In this document: one piece after another, positions 1-9,065 of the stretch
Numbering within the stretch: the first letter of the stretch is position 1
Layout: each line of letters opens with the position of its first letter
From: Clostridia bacterium
GTDB lineage: Bacteria; Bacillota; Clostridia; Oscillospirales; CAG-272
Direction of reading: 5' to 3'
DNA length: 64,000 nucleotides
NCBI GenBank assembly: GCA_017387685.1
Contig: JAFOEU010000010.1
Location: 103,275-167,274, forward strand
Program-made: the position numbers and the translations under genes
The notes under the pieces: model-generated
Database searches by the model: none
What the model saw: only the letters and a program-made list of their open reading frames with translations
Told to the model about the DNA's origin: nothing

Positions 1-338
1 TCGAGCATCTTCTTTGCCTCAACCGAGTTGATAGCCATCGGCTTTTCGCACATTACGTGCTTGCCTGCCTCGAGGGCGTCAACCGTGATGAAGGAGTGGG
101 AGCGGTTGGGAGTGCAAACGTGAACAACGTCGATCGTTTCGTCCGCAAGGAGATCCTTGTAGTTTTCGTAGTACTTTGCATCGGGAGTGCCGAATTTTTC
201 AGCAGCCTTCTTCGCCTTTTCAACGATGATGTCGCAGAAAGCGACCATCTCAACGTGCTTGAGCTTTGCAAGGGAGGGCATGTGCTTGCTTGTAGCAATA
301 CCGCCGCATCCGATTATACCAACTCTTACCTTTTCCAT
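1..338 (-). CDS. Gfo/Idh/MocA family oxidoreductase, N-terminal part (cut by window edge)
   Basis: Minus-strand gene starting at 338; about 112 codons are inside the window and the 3' part lies outside. The protein begins MEKVRVGIIGCGG, the nucleotide-binding GxGxxG loop of an NAD(P)-binding Rossmann fold, and carries HVMCEKPMA near residue 95-103, the EKP motif whose Lys is catalytic in this family. The family oxidises or reduces sugars, cyclitols and related substrates; the substrate cannot be told from this half. A ribosome binding site (AAGGTAGG) lies about 9 nt upstream of the ATG. It follows tldE by 40 bp in the same direction and could be co-transcribed or have its own weak promoter (TATAAT near 363-368, no good -35). 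Three further members of the family occur in the window. Confidence 0.9.
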   Translation of the reverse strand, partial: MEKVRVGIIGCGGIATSKHMPSLAKLKHVEMVAFCDIIVEKAKKAAEKFGTPDAKYYENYKDLLADETIDVVHVCTPNRSHSFITVDALEAGKHVMCEKPMAINSVEAKKML

Positions 339-378
339 AATAATTACCTACCTTATGAATTAATTATAACAAGTGGGA

Positions 379-1689
379 TCAATTTCCGGAAATAGCGATG
401 TCGGAGAACATTACGTCGGGCGCGCCGAAGCTTGAGCCCGTGCCGAAGCTGAGGTTATCCGCGATCGCGGTGACCTTAAAGAGGAGCTTGTAGAAGTTGT
501 CCGCAACGGTGATATTCTTTACCGCACGGGTCTTCTTGCCGCCCTCAACGAGGAAGCCTGCCGCCTGAAGCGAGAAGTCTCCGCTGACGGCATTGACGCC
601 CGCGTGCAGACCGTTGAGCTCAGTAATGTAAAGTCCGTCGCCGAGCTTTGCGAGAAGCTCTTCATCGGTGAGCTCGCCGGGCTTGAGATAAAGTCCCTGA
701 ACTCCGATGCCCTTTGCGCTGGTCGCGTTACCCGTGGTCTCGGTGTCGAACTTCTTTGCGTACATACGGTTGTAGAGAAGGGTCTTGAGCGTGCCGTCCT
801 CGATGACGCTCTTGGTGTAGACAGCTACGCCCTCTGCATCGAAGGGGCAATGACCGAACTTCTTCTCGTGGAAGGGGTCGTCGATGAGGGTGACGATATC
901 AGCCGCAACCTTTTCGCCTTCCTTGCCCGCGAACATCGTGGTCTTGAGGAATGCGGAACGAGCGGAGAAGAGTCCCGAGAAGACGCTGATGATGGATCTC
1001 ATTGCGCCGCGCTCCATAATGATATTGTACTTTCCGGAATCAACGGGCTTGCCGCCGAGCTTTGCGAGTGCACCCTCGTGAGCGAGCTTTACGAGCTCGT
1101 CGTTGGTGATCTCGTCCGCAAACTTCATTTCGTAATTTTCCTCAGCGTCATCGCCGTCCTTGACAGCGGCAGCCGCGCCCTTTGCAACGTAGCCGGACTC
1201 ATAAGCAAGGTCGAGTCCCGCCGAGTTGAAGAAGCTCGATTCGGATGCGGAGACCTGCATAAAGCTCTGCGAACCCTCGACAACCTTTTCCTGCGCCATC
1301 AGCTTGGTCTGGATATCCATAGTATCCTTGATCATCTCCTCTGCGGAGGGGATGATGACCTCTTTCTTTTCAACCTTTTTATATTCGGGAGAGCCCTCGA
1401 AGAGGGGAACCTCGTCTGCATCATCAACAACGAGTGCGCTCTCGCACGCGCGGCGAACGAGCTCGGCTGCCTCATCGGCATTGACGATGTTGCCCGAAGC
1501 GTATCCGCTCTTGCCCGATTTAACGCATCTTACGCTGATGCTTGTGCTCTTTTCATAAGTAACCGAGGAAATATCGTCCTTAAGCGCCTCAACAGCCGCG
1601 CTGGTGGAGGAACCCATTTTTACCTCGTAGCCTTCTGCGCCGTAAAGAGTTGCGGCTTCGGCTACTGCTCTTTTAATAGCTTCTTTCAT
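379..1689 (-). CDS. tldE: TldE/PmbA family protein (metalloprotease subunit)
   Basis: 436-residue protein of the TldD/PmbA family, the usual length. In characterised members TldE pairs with TldD to form a heterodimeric zinc protease that trims peptides, for example microcin precursors. This subunit has no HExxxH motif, as expected for the non-metal-binding partner, and ends with the glycine/serine-rich SSFGAPDVMFSDIAISGN typical of PmbA. The start at 1689 has AAAGGAG about 9 nt upstream. It lies 19 bp downstream of tldD on the same strand, so the two are almost certainly one transcript. The physiological peptide target here is unknown. Confidence 0.93.
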   Translation of the reverse strand: MKEAIKRAVAEAATLYGAEGYEVKMGSSTSAAVEALKDDISSVTYEKSTSISVRCVKSGKSGYASGNIVNADEAAELVRRACESALVVDDADEVPLFEGSPEYKKVEKKEVIIPSAEEMIKDTMDIQTKLMAQEKVVEGSQSFMQVSASESSFFNSAGLDLAYESGYVAKGAAAAVKDGDDAEENYEMKFADEITNDELVKLAHEGALAKLGGKPVDSGKYNIIMERGAMRSIISVFSGLFSARSAFLKTTMFAGKEGEKVAADIVTLIDDPFHEKKFGHCPFDAEGVAVYTKSVIEDGTLKTLLYNRMYAKKFDTETTGNATSAKGIGVQGLYLKPGELTDEELLAKLGDGLYITELNGLHAGVNAVSGDFSLQAAGFLVEGGKKTRAVKNITVADNFYKLLFKVTAIADNLSFGTGSSFGAPDVMFSDIAISGN

Positions 1690-1708
1690 TTCGATTTACT
1701 CCTTTCGC

Positions 1709-3097
1709 TTACTTGCTTCCGCCGACGGTGATATCCGAAACGCGGATGAGGGGCTGTCCGACGTCTGTCGGAACCGAACCGCTCGACGAGCCGCACATAC
1801 CCTGTGCGGTCTCCATATTCTGACCGACCATATCGATCTGCATAAGGATCTCGCTGCCCGTACCGATCAGCGATGCACCCTTGACGGGCTCGCAGATCTC
1901 GCCGTTACGAACGATATAACCCTCTCTTACCGCGAAGTTGAACGCGCCGGTGAAGGGGTTGACCGATCCGCCGCCCATAGCCGCGGCGTAGATGCCGTTG
2001 TCGATCGACTTGATAATGTCCTCGTTCTTGTCGGGACCGTTTGCAATGTAGGTGTTGGTCATACGAGAGGTGGGCTCGTAGGAGTAATCCTGACGGCGTC
2101 CGCTCGCGGTTGAGGGCATATTCATTCTGCGCGAGCCGAGACGGTCGATCATATAGGAGGTGAGGATACCGTCCTTGATGAGGGTGCGCTTGATCATCGG
2201 CATACCCTCGTCGTCGATGTTGCAGGAGCCCCAACCGTTGGGGATGGTTCCGTCGTCGATCGCGGTGACCTTGGGGTTAGCGATCTGCTGACCGAGCTTG
2301 CCCGCCATCTGCGACATACCGATACCAACGCTTGTAGCCTCAAGCGAGTGACCGCAAGCCTCGTGGAAGATAACGCCGCCGAAGCCGTTGCCGATCGCAA
2401 CTGTCATCTTACCCGAGGGGCAGGGGACAGCCTTGAGATTTACCATAGCCTGACGCGCTGCCTCTTTGCCGACTTCCTCGGGATTTACAACGCTGTCAAA
2501 GAGCTCCCAACCCATGCTACGGCCGGGGTTCGAGCCGCCGGTCTGGTTCTCGGAGCCGTCGGATGCAACTGCGGAAACGCTGATTCGGGTTCTTACCTGA
2601 CGGTCGCCGGTGTAAAGTCCTTCGCTGTTAGCAACGATGAAGTTCTTCTCGTTCGAGGAGATACCGCCCGATACCTGAACGATCTCGGGAGCGTACTCGT
2701 AAGCCTTGGTGCAAGCCGCACGGAGAAGCTCGGCTCTTACCGCCGCGGGAACGTCGGAGGGCATAGTCTTGATGGGGTGAATATTTGTGGGAATTCTTTC
2801 CGTCAGATAGAAATCGGGAATTCTCTGCACGGGGCTGCCGACAGCCTGCGCAACTCTCTCCGCACACTGACGGAGTCCCGAGGGGGTGAGATCGGAGGTG
2901 CACCCGAAGTAGGTTTTAGTTCCGACAAAAGCGCGGATTCCGACACCGCCGTGTACGCTGTCGGCGACGGTCTCGATCTTTTTGTTTGAGTAGCTTACGC
3001 TGTTTGCCTTGGAGTATTCCGAGTAGACTTCGACGAAGTCCGCGCCGCCGTGAAGCACGATGGCGATAAGCTCGGACATTGTTTTCTTATCAAGCAT
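1709..3097 (-). CDS. tldD: TldD family zinc metalloprotease
   Basis: 462-residue catalytic partner of TldE. The zinc motif HEACGH (HExxxH type) is at about residues 245-250, in the family context GGVIFHEACGHSLEA; a downstream C-rich GMCGSSSG stretch near the C terminus is also typical. TldD/TldE degrades unstructured peptides and processes some modified peptides in other bacteria. The ATG at 3097 is preceded by AAAGGAACC. A good promoter lies at 3140-3168. No RiPP precursor or maturation enzyme is visible next to the pair, so a housekeeping role is more likely than dedicated bacteriocin processing. Confidence 0.95.
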   Translation of the reverse strand: MLDKKTMSELIAIVLHGGADFVEVYSEYSKANSVSYSNKKIETVADSVHGGVGIRAFVGTKTYFGCTSDLTPSGLRQCAERVAQAVGSPVQRIPDFYLTERIPTNIHPIKTMPSDVPAAVRAELLRAACTKAYEYAPEIVQVSGGISSNEKNFIVANSEGLYTGDRQVRTRISVSAVASDGSENQTGGSNPGRSMGWELFDSVVNPEEVGKEAARQAMVNLKAVPCPSGKMTVAIGNGFGGVIFHEACGHSLEATSVGIGMSQMAGKLGQQIANPKVTAIDDGTIPNGWGSCNIDDEGMPMIKRTLIKDGILTSYMIDRLGSRRMNMPSTASGRRQDYSYEPTSRMTNTYIANGPDKNEDIIKSIDNGIYAAAMGGGSVNPFTGAFNFAVREGYIVRNGEICEPVKGASLIGTGSEILMQIDMVGQNMETAQGMCGSSSGSVPTDVGQPLIRVSDITVGGSK

Positions 3098-3139
3098 TTT
3101 TTGTGGTTCCTTTCTTGATATTATAATTTATATGATTTA

Positions 3140-3168
3140 ATTATATCATAATATCTTATTAATGTAAA
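3140..3168 (-). promoter_or_regulatory. Sigma-A promoter for tldD-tldE
   Basis: On the minus strand TTTACA, a 17-bp spacer and TATAAT, with a TG dinucleotide just before the -10 (extended -10). It lies 40-70 bp upstream of the tldD start. The 334-bp divergent intergenic region 3098-3431 holds this promoter and the plus-strand one at 3334; the AT-rich stretch between them shows nothing else. Confidence 0.75.
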
Positions 3169-3333
3169 TAAGTATTTTGAGATTTAATAAAAAACTTGAA
3201 TTCACTTTCAGCTGTTCGCACAAAAATACATTGCTTTTTTTGTGCAATTTATCTAAAACAAAAATCTTAAACCGAACATTCAAAATGTATATGGACAAAT
3301 TTGAAATTTTCCTGAAAAATCTTAAATAAACGC

Positions 3334-3362
3334 TTGCAAAATCTATCAATTAATGGTATAAT
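3334..3362 (+). promoter_or_regulatory. Sigma-A promoter for the Ldh2/malic enzyme pair
   Basis: TTGCAA, 17-bp spacer, TATAAT with TGG directly before the -10. The transcript would start near 3369 and give a leader of about 60 nt before the ATG at 3432. Confidence 0.75.
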
Positions 3363-3431
3363 ATTTCTGTGTGAAAACACGACCGAATTTAAAAAACAAA
3401 AATTTTTATAAAAAGAAAGGTGCTATCAATC

Positions 3432-4538
3432 ATGGCAAAACACATCGTCGATTGGACCACAATTACCAACTTCGTAGTTGACTCTTTCGTAGGCTACGGC
3501 ATTCCCCGCGAGGATGCAGAGATCTGTGCTGACGTTCTTCTCGAATCCGACAAGCGCGGTATCGAGTCCCACGGCTGCAACCGTTTCAAGCCGATCTACC
3601 TTGACAGAATCGAGGCAGGTATTCAGAACCCCGTAACCAATTTCGAGATCATCAAGGAGACCGAGACCACCGCTGTTGTAGACGGACATGACGGTATGGG
3701 TCAGGTTATCGGTTACAAGGCTATGCAGATGGCTATTGATAAGGCTAAGAAGTACGGTATGGGTATGGTTGCTGTTCGTAACTCCTGCCACTACGGTATC
3801 GCAGGCTACTACACCTCTATGGCTGCTTCTCAGGGCTGTATCGGTCTCACCGGTACCAACGCTCGTCCTACCGTTGCTCCTACCTTCGGCGTAGAGGGTA
3901 TGTTCGGTACTAACCCCCTCACCCTCGGCGTTCCCACCGATGAGGCTTTCGACTTCAACTTCGACGGCGCTACCTCCACTTACCAGAACGGTAAGCTCGA
4001 GTACTACGCTCGTCTTGACAAGGACGCTCCCGCAGGCGCGCTCGTTACCAAAGAGGGCACCGCATACGTTGGTAAGTCCGCTGACGCTCTTAAGGATATG
4101 GCAAAGGGCGAGTGCGCACTCTGCACTCTCGGCGGCCCCGGCGAAGAGGGCGCAGGCTACAAGGGCTACGGCTACGCTATGTTCGTAGAGCTTCTCTCCG
4201 CAGTTCTTCAGGACGGTTCCTACGGTAAGGCTCTTACCGGTCTTAAGGACGGCAAGAAGGTTCCCTTCCACCTCGGTCACTTCTTTATCGCTATCGACAC
4301 CGACCACTTCCTCGGCGAAGAGGCTTGCCGTAAGAAGGCAGGCGAGATCATTCGTGAGGTTCGCGGCGCAAGAAAGGCTCCCGGAGCAGAGCGCATCTAC
4401 TCCGCAGGCGAGAAGGAATATGAGATCCGTCTCTCCCGTGAGTCCGGTGTTCCGATCAACGAGTCCGTTCAGGGCGAAATGTCCGCAGTTCGCGACAAGC
4501 TCGGTCTCACCCAGTACGTATTCCCCTGGGAAAAGTAA
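3432..4538 (+). CDS. Malate/L-lactate dehydrogenase family (Ldh2) oxidoreductase
   Basis: 368-residue protein of the Ldh2/YlbC/ComC family of NAD(P)-dependent 2-hydroxyacid dehydrogenases, unrelated in fold to classical LDH/MDH. The catalytic-region motif NSCHYGIAGYY is near residue 116-126, and TGTNARPTVAPTFG and GTNPL follow, as in known members. Members use malate, lactate, ureidoglycolate or sulfolactate; the downstream malic enzyme makes malate or lactate the best guess. An in-frame GTG at 3420 exists, but GAAAGG at 3415-3420 fits the ATG at 3432, so that start is chosen. Codons are strongly biased to GCT, GTT, GGT and CTC, suggesting high expression. Confidence 0.9.
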   Translation: MAKHIVDWTTITNFVVDSFVGYGIPREDAEICADVLLESDKRGIESHGCNRFKPIYLDRIEAGIQNPVTNFEIIKETETTAVVDGHDGMGQVIGYKAMQMAIDKAKKYGMGMVAVRNSCHYGIAGYYTSMAASQGCIGLTGTNARPTVAPTFGVEGMFGTNPLTLGVPTDEAFDFNFDGATSTYQNGKLEYYARLDKDAPAGALVTKEGTAYVGKSADALKDMAKGECALCTLGGPGEEGAGYKGYGYAMFVELLSAVLQDGSYGKALTGLKDGKKVPFHLGHFFIAIDTDHFLGEEACRKKAGEIIREVRGARKAPGAERIYSAGEKEYEIRLSRESGVPINESVQGEMSAVRDKLGLTQYVFPWEK

Positions 4539-4558
4539 TTTAAGAGGTTTTTGCCCAA

Positions 4559-5737
4559 ATGAATTACAGAGAAGAATCTCTTAAAAGACATGCGGAATGG
4601 AACGGTAAGATCGAAGTTACCGCTCGTATTCCCGTAAATACCCGCGAGGATCTTTCTCTCGCATATACCCCCGGTGTTGCAGAGCCCTGCCTTGCAATTC
4701 AGGCAGATTATAACAAGTCCTTCGAGCTTACCCGCCGTTCGAACCTCGTTGCCGTTATCACCGACGGTACCGCAGTTCTCGGTCTCGGTGACATCGGTCC
4801 CGAGGCAGGTATGCCCGTTATGGAAGGCAAGTGCCTTCTTTTCAAGGAGTTCGGCGACGTTGACGCATTCCCTCTCTGCATCCGCTCCAAGGACGTAGAC
4901 GAGATCGTCCGCACCATTTATCTCCTTTCCGGCTCCTTCGGAGGTATCAACCTCGAGGACATCGGAGCTCCCCGCTGCTTCGAGATCGAGCGCCGTCTTA
5001 TCGAGATGTGCGATATCCCGATCTTCCACGATGACCAGCACGGCACCGCGATCGTAGTTGCTGCAGCTCTTCTCAACGCTCTCAAGATCGTTAAGAAGGA
5101 TATGGCAGAGATCAAGATCGCTATGAGCGGCGCAGGCGCAGCAGGCGTTTCGATCGCAAAGCACCTCATCAACATGGGCGCAACCGCAGGCAACATCATT
5201 ATGTGCAACAGCCGCGGCACCATCTATGAGGGCAAGCCCGGTCTCAACTCCGAGATTCAGGAGATGGCTAAGATCACCAACAAGGATAAGGTTGACGGCA
5301 CTATTGCAGACGCACTCCGCGGTGCTGACGTGTTCATCGGCGTATCCGCTCCCGGCACCGTAACCGCTGAGATGGTTTCGACTATGGCAAAGGACGCTAT
5401 CGTATTCCCGATGGCTAACCCCACCCCCGAGATCATGCCCGACGAGGCAAAGGCAGGCGGCGCACGTATCGTTGGTACCGGCCGTTCCGACTTCCCCAAC
5501 CAGATCAACAACCTCCTTGCATTCCCCGGCATCTTCCGCGGTGCGCTTGACGTCCGCGCGTCGGTAATCAACGAGGAAATGAAGGTCGCAACCTCCCGCG
5601 CACTCGCTTCTCTCATCAGCGAAGAGGACCTTAACGAGGAGAACATCATCCCCTCCGCGCTCGATAAGAACGTAGGTAAGGTCGTTGCAGCTGCAGTTGC
5701 AGAGGCTGCGAAGGCAACAGGCGTTGCAAGAATTTAA
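4559..5737 (+). CDS. NAD-dependent malic enzyme (oxaloacetate-decarboxylating malate dehydrogenase)
   Basis: 392 residues, the length of the short bacterial malic enzymes that convert malate to pyruvate and CO2 with NAD(P). The start region TPGVAEPC, the metal-site stretch EDIGAPRCFEIE and DIPIFHDDQHGTA are all present, and a Rossmann motif GAGAAGVSIA follows. It begins 20 bp after the Ldh2 gene with AAGAGG upstream, so the two form an operon linking 2-hydroxyacids to pyruvate. Codon choice is biased as in its neighbour. A strong terminator follows at once. Confidence 0.95.
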   Translation: MNYREESLKRHAEWNGKIEVTARIPVNTREDLSLAYTPGVAEPCLAIQADYNKSFELTRRSNLVAVITDGTAVLGLGDIGPEAGMPVMEGKCLLFKEFGDVDAFPLCIRSKDVDEIVRTIYLLSGSFGGINLEDIGAPRCFEIERRLIEMCDIPIFHDDQHGTAIVVAAALLNALKIVKKDMAEIKIAMSGAGAAGVSIAKHLINMGATAGNIIMCNSRGTIYEGKPGLNSEIQEMAKITNKDKVDGTIADALRGADVFIGVSAPGTVTAEMVSTMAKDAIVFPMANPTPEIMPDEAKAGGARIVGTGRSDFPNQINNLLAFPGIFRGALDVRASVINEEMKVATSRALASLISEEDLNEENIIPSALDKNVGKVVAAAVAEAAKATGVARI

Positions 5738-5755
5738 GTTTAACTTAAATCATAA

Positions 5756-5792
5756 AACACACCATCCCGCCCGCGGGATGGTGTGTTTTTTC
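5756..5792. terminator. Bidirectional rho-independent terminator
   Basis: Near-perfect hairpin: AACACACCATCCCGC and its complement, followed by six T on the plus strand and by TTTTA on the minus strand. It ends the malic enzyme operon and also the convergent phage cassette whose last gene stops at 5796. Confidence 0.9.
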
Positions 5793-5795
5793 TGA

Positions 5796-6185
5796 TTAAT
5801 CGGGATAAACGTCGGCGATCGAGCCTTTTACGAAGGGAATCTCAGCCGAGATCGATGCGAGCGCGTCACACCAGCGGTCGAAGAGCTTTTCGTAAAGCTC
5901 GACGTCCTCGTCTAGGATGAGCATTGCCGCCATATAGTACGCCGCGGCGGGCGCGAAGCGGTCGGCAAGGGGAAACTCGGAGTCGAGGTCTATGTAGAGA
6001 TCGTTGACCTCGGGTGCATTCTCCATTCCAAACGCTCGGCGGTAAGCGCGGTCGAGGGCGGATGCCTCGGTACAGAGCGCGGCACCGATATAGGGCGCGC
6101 GTTCTGCGAGTTCTGACTCGGAGGCGGTGCATTCAACCTCGCCGAGAAGCTTCAGCGCGGTATCGTAAATGTTTCGCAGGAGCAT
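5796..6185 (-). CDS. Phage head-tail connector-like protein (putative)
   Basis: 129-residue acidic, largely helical protein, last gene of the phage head cassette. No motif gives a firm assignment. Its place directly after the coat protein gene matches that of P22 gp4, the tail accessory factor that binds the portal, and of many head-tail adaptors, which are also small and helical. This is inference from gene order only. AGGTAAAAA precedes the ATG. The reading frame is intact. It could also be an unrelated head-completion protein. Confidence 0.5.
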   Translation of the reverse strand: MLLRNIYDTALKLLGEVECTASESELAERAPYIGAALCTEASALDRAYRRAFGMENAPEVNDLYIDLDSEFPLADRFAPAAAYYMAAMLILDEDVELYEKLFDRWCDALASISAEIPFVKGSIADVYPD

Positions 6186-6205
6186 TTTTTACCTGCTCTT
6201 TCAGG

Positions 6206-7024
6206 TTACGCCGCGACGGTAAGGTCGAGTCTTACCATCTCGGAGGGATAGATGACCTCCGCACCGTAGAGGTGAAGACCCTTGACCGCATCGGCAAATC
6301 TCTTCTCGGGACGGTAAGCATCCATCTCGGAGAGCTGCTCTGCGAATGCGATCGCTCTCTTGGAGCGGGCAAGACATTTGTGAACATTGCCGCTTGTTAC
6401 GATGTTGTTGGAGATGAATACCTTACAGCCCGCAACGGTGCCGATGCAACCGGTCTCAAGTGCGGTATCGGTGTTTGCAACGTTGATCTTGTTCTTGAGA
6501 ATGAGCGCACCGACAGCGGGAGAGACCTCTACCACGATCTCGCCGGGATCGCAGACGTTGTTCTCGAGAAGCTTGGTGCGGGCATCAATGATGAGGGAAA
6601 GAATGTTCTCCACGGTTGCGGTGTCTGCGATATTGGAGCCTGCTCTGTCGCAGAGGGAGAAAATGTACGCATCGGCGGTGTTTGCGAGTGCAGCCGCGGC
6701 GTTCTTCACAGCCGCATCCATAAGCTTCGGATTGCTCTGCGCGCGGTCAACGTCGTCGATCTGGAAGTTGAATGCCTTTGCCTGATCGATCATAAGAGTC
6801 TTGACGGAGTCGGAAAGCTCCTGCGCGGCGGTGTCGAAATCCACATTTTTGGTGTAATCGAATACGTTGATGTCGCCGACACCGCAGATCTTTACGCGGT
6901 CGCCGCGACCCTTGATGTCGCCCTCAAACTCACGGTTGCAGTTTGCTACAGCGATGTACTTTTTGTCCATCTGAGAGAGAAGGGTTTCGCTCCATACGGT
7001 AGAGATAAAGTTAGTAAGTGCCAT
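6206..7024 (-). CDS. Major capsid protein, P22 coat (gp5)-like
   Basis: 272 residues. The N terminus FISTVWSETLLSQMDKKYIA followed by NREFEGDIKGRGDRVKICGVG is the hallmark of the P22 coat protein family: a helix, then the 'E-x-x-I-x-x-x-G-D-x-V' strand. It is shorter than P22 gp5 (about 430 residues), so inserted domains are probably missing. It would form the icosahedral shell with the scaffold encoded directly upstream. A clear AAAGGAAA site precedes the start. No stop codon or frameshift disturbs it. Confidence 0.82.
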   Translation of the reverse strand: MALTNFISTVWSETLLSQMDKKYIAVANCNREFEGDIKGRGDRVKICGVGDINVFDYTKNVDFDTAAQELSDSVKTLMIDQAKAFNFQIDDVDRAQSNPKLMDAAVKNAAAALANTADAYIFSLCDRAGSNIADTATVENILSLIIDARTKLLENNVCDPGEIVVEVSPAVGALILKNKINVANTDTALETGCIGTVAGCKVFISNNIVTSGNVHKCLARSKRAIAFAEQLSEMDAYRPEKRFADAVKGLHLYGAEVIYPSEMVRLDLTVAA

Positions 7025-7058
7025 TATAAAATTTCCTTTCTTTTTTAAAAATGTGTTT

Positions 7059-7517
7059 TTAGCGCCAGCTCTTCATCGAGCGGCGTATCTTTTCCATGTT
7101 TTTTCTGACCTCGGCGGGCGGCATTGCGCGCACCTCGTCGGGGGAATAAAGACCGTCATCGGTGCCGCTTACTCTGCCGGAGGACATTTCGCGGGCACGT
7201 CTGTCGGATTCCTCGATCTTTAAGCGTCTGATTTCACGGCGCCGCATTTCAAGAGCATAAGCCGCGGCGGGCGGAATTCCGCGCTCAATATCGGCATTGA
7301 ATGAATCGGGGAGAGAAGAAATATCGGCGTCGGGATAAAGCTCGGTGAATTCGCGCCATCCCGCCGAGATCTCGCGTGCGGTGCGTTCTGCGGTTTCGAG
7401 CCTTTGGCGCAGACTTTCAAGTTCGGATCGAAGATCAACGGCTTCTTCGATGTTCTCGGGAGGATCGATGGGTTCCTCGGGGACTTCGTCATTCATCATT
7501 TCGATCATCTCGTCCAT
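7059..7517 (-). CDS. Phage capsid scaffolding protein (putative)
   Basis: 152 residues, very rich in Glu and Arg. A predicted coiled coil covers about residues 20-55 (ELESLRQRLETAERTAREI), followed by a proline-rich, charged C-terminal half and a basic, helical tail ending MKSWR. Such composition and the position between portal and coat genes are characteristic of scaffolding proteins, which fill the procapsid and leave before DNA entry. An upstream in-frame ATG exists at 7547, but AAGGAGG sits 6 nt before the ATG at 7517, so the shorter start is chosen; it still overlaps the portal gene by 29 bp. Confidence 0.68.
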   Translation of the reverse strand: MDEMIEMMNDEVPEEPIDPPENIEEAVDLRSELESLRQRLETAERTAREISAGWREFTELYPDADISSLPDSFNADIERGIPPAAAYALEMRRREIRRLKIEESDRRAREMSSGRVSGTDDGLYSPDEVRAMPPAEVRKNMEKIRRSMKSWR

Positions 7518-9054
7518 CTTCCGCCTCCTTTCTGTGAGCCTCGGCAAGAGTTATACGATCGGGAATAAGCCCCTCGGGTAGTCTTTCGAGGTATTCTGCA
7601 AGCGTGATATGACCGCCGTCGAGCAGACGGTCGAGCACACTTTGCGTTCCCGATGCCGAATATCGTGCGCTGTCGCAGACGTCGATCTTGGCGCGGATCA
7701 GTGCGGTGTGAAGGCGCGAGGGAAAGAGCCTTCCTAAGCCTTCGCGTGTTCGGAGCGGTCTGCCGTCAGGGCAGAATGCGAGCGTCATATCAGCCCAGAT
7801 GCGAGCCATTTCCTCAAGACAGAGATAGAGCTCACTCTGAACGTGCTCAAGCGCCTGCATAGATGCCTCGCGCAGAGCAAGGATCGCACTTGTGTTCGTC
7901 GGGTTGACGTTACCGAGCGCGGTGTCGGTTGCGCCCGAAAGCTCCTTAGTGGTTGCGATCGCATTTTCGATCAGTTCAAGGTATCCCGCCTCAAGCTGAC
8001 CCGTGCCGACGACGGTGACAGCATCAGAGAGATTTCCGCCTCCGACAGCCGCGATTGCCTCACCGATCTCGTTCGTCCACTCGGGAATGCGGGTGCGGTC
8101 GTAGATGACCTTTGAGAATGCCGTGTCGGTCATGTGCTTCATCAGCATCGCGTAGGCACGGTTGATGTATTTTTGATTTGCGATCATCGACGTAACGGGC
8201 GTGTTGCCGAAAAAGCAGTTTTTCGCTGTCTGCCACGAGAAGTGTGCCACGGGATAGAGCTTGCAATCGGTCACGGCGCGGCGGATAAGACAGTCACGCG
8301 TGGATTTTTCAAACACTACTCGGTCTCCCTCGCGGAAGAATTTGATGAGATAGGTCGCGCGAGCCTCGCCCGCCTCGTATTCGGGCTCGTATTTTGCAAG
8401 CTCACCCGCGCCGCGTTCGTTGATGTCCGATGCGGAATCGGGCTGAATGCGCGAAATATCCTTCTCGCTTACACCCGCAGAGCGCGCCTCTCGGCGAAGT
8501 GCATCAACGCTTGCTCTTCCCGAGATTATCAGATAATCCTGCGACTGAATATCGGGATTCGTTACGTCGGCGGGAAAGATGTTTGCCGAGTCGATCGTTT
8601 CGGTGATAATATCACCGCGCCAACCGCCGCCTCCGTCGCAGTCGGTATCCCACGAGCAATAGAGAAGTCCGTCACCCGTCAGCGCGGCATCGTAGAGCAG
8701 ACGGTAGATGAGCTTTTGCAGGCGTGCGTGTTCCCAACGGTACGCGGCATTGTCAGTCAGCACCGTAAGAGTGCTTTTGATCGCCTCGCCTTCTGCAGAA
8801 TTTGCCGCGAAGGGAAGGTTTTCGTCGGTATAAGTGATCTTGACGTCACCCACCGCGGCGGTAGAAACGAGATAATCGACTATTCGGCTGATGACGTTGA
8901 AAACGGGTTTGGGAAGATCGCCGCCTCCGCGCCATTGATCGCCTCGATAGAAGCGTTCGTTTTCCTCGGCGCGGGAGTAGAGCCCGATCTGCCTTTTGTA
9001 ATTTCGCCCGGCTTCGTACTGCCGCCAGGTCTTTTTTTGTGATTCGGTTGTCAT
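7489..9054 (-). CDS. Phage portal protein
   Basis: 521-residue portal-like protein. The N terminus has the usual W-x-x-Y-x-x-ERNYRGDQW-type pattern (ENERFYRGDQWRGGG), then FNVISRIVDYLVS, a central beta region with YLIKFFREGD, and a helical stem/clip region containing TDTALGNVNPTNTSAI and a run of long helices near residues 370-420. Portals form the dodecameric ring through which the terminase pumps DNA. AAAGGAG lies 6 nt before the ATG. The C terminus is acidic (EAEDGRDDRNDE) and overlaps the scaffold gene, as in many phage head operons. Confidence 0.87.
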   Translation of the reverse strand: MTTESQKKTWRQYEAGRNYKRQIGLYSRAEENERFYRGDQWRGGGDLPKPVFNVISRIVDYLVSTAAVGDVKITYTDENLPFAANSAEGEAIKSTLTVLTDNAAYRWEHARLQKLIYRLLYDAALTGDGLLYCSWDTDCDGGGGWRGDIITETIDSANIFPADVTNPDIQSQDYLIISGRASVDALRREARSAGVSEKDISRIQPDSASDINERGAGELAKYEPEYEAGEARATYLIKFFREGDRVVFEKSTRDCLIRRAVTDCKLYPVAHFSWQTAKNCFFGNTPVTSMIANQKYINRAYAMLMKHMTDTAFSKVIYDRTRIPEWTNEIGEAIAAVGGGNLSDAVTVVGTGQLEAGYLELIENAIATTKELSGATDTALGNVNPTNTSAILALREASMQALEHVQSELYLCLEEMARIWADMTLAFCPDGRPLRTREGLGRLFPSRLHTALIRAKIDVCDSARYSASGTQSVLDRLLDGGHITLAEYLERLPEGLIPDRITLAEAHRKEAEDGRDDRNDE

Positions 9055-9065
9055 TTTTACTCCTT

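Noticed and set aside
604-1731. Long open frame antisense to tldE
   Set aside because: Shadow of the real gene: no ribosome site, no family motifs, caused by codon bias of the true frame. The same holds for long antisense frames over 22517-23632, 37088-38329 and 56875-58458.
3325-3345. Catabolite-response (cre) site at AAACGCTTGCAA
   Set aside because: Only a partial match to the cre consensus, lacking the leading TG, and overlapping a -35 element that explains most of it.
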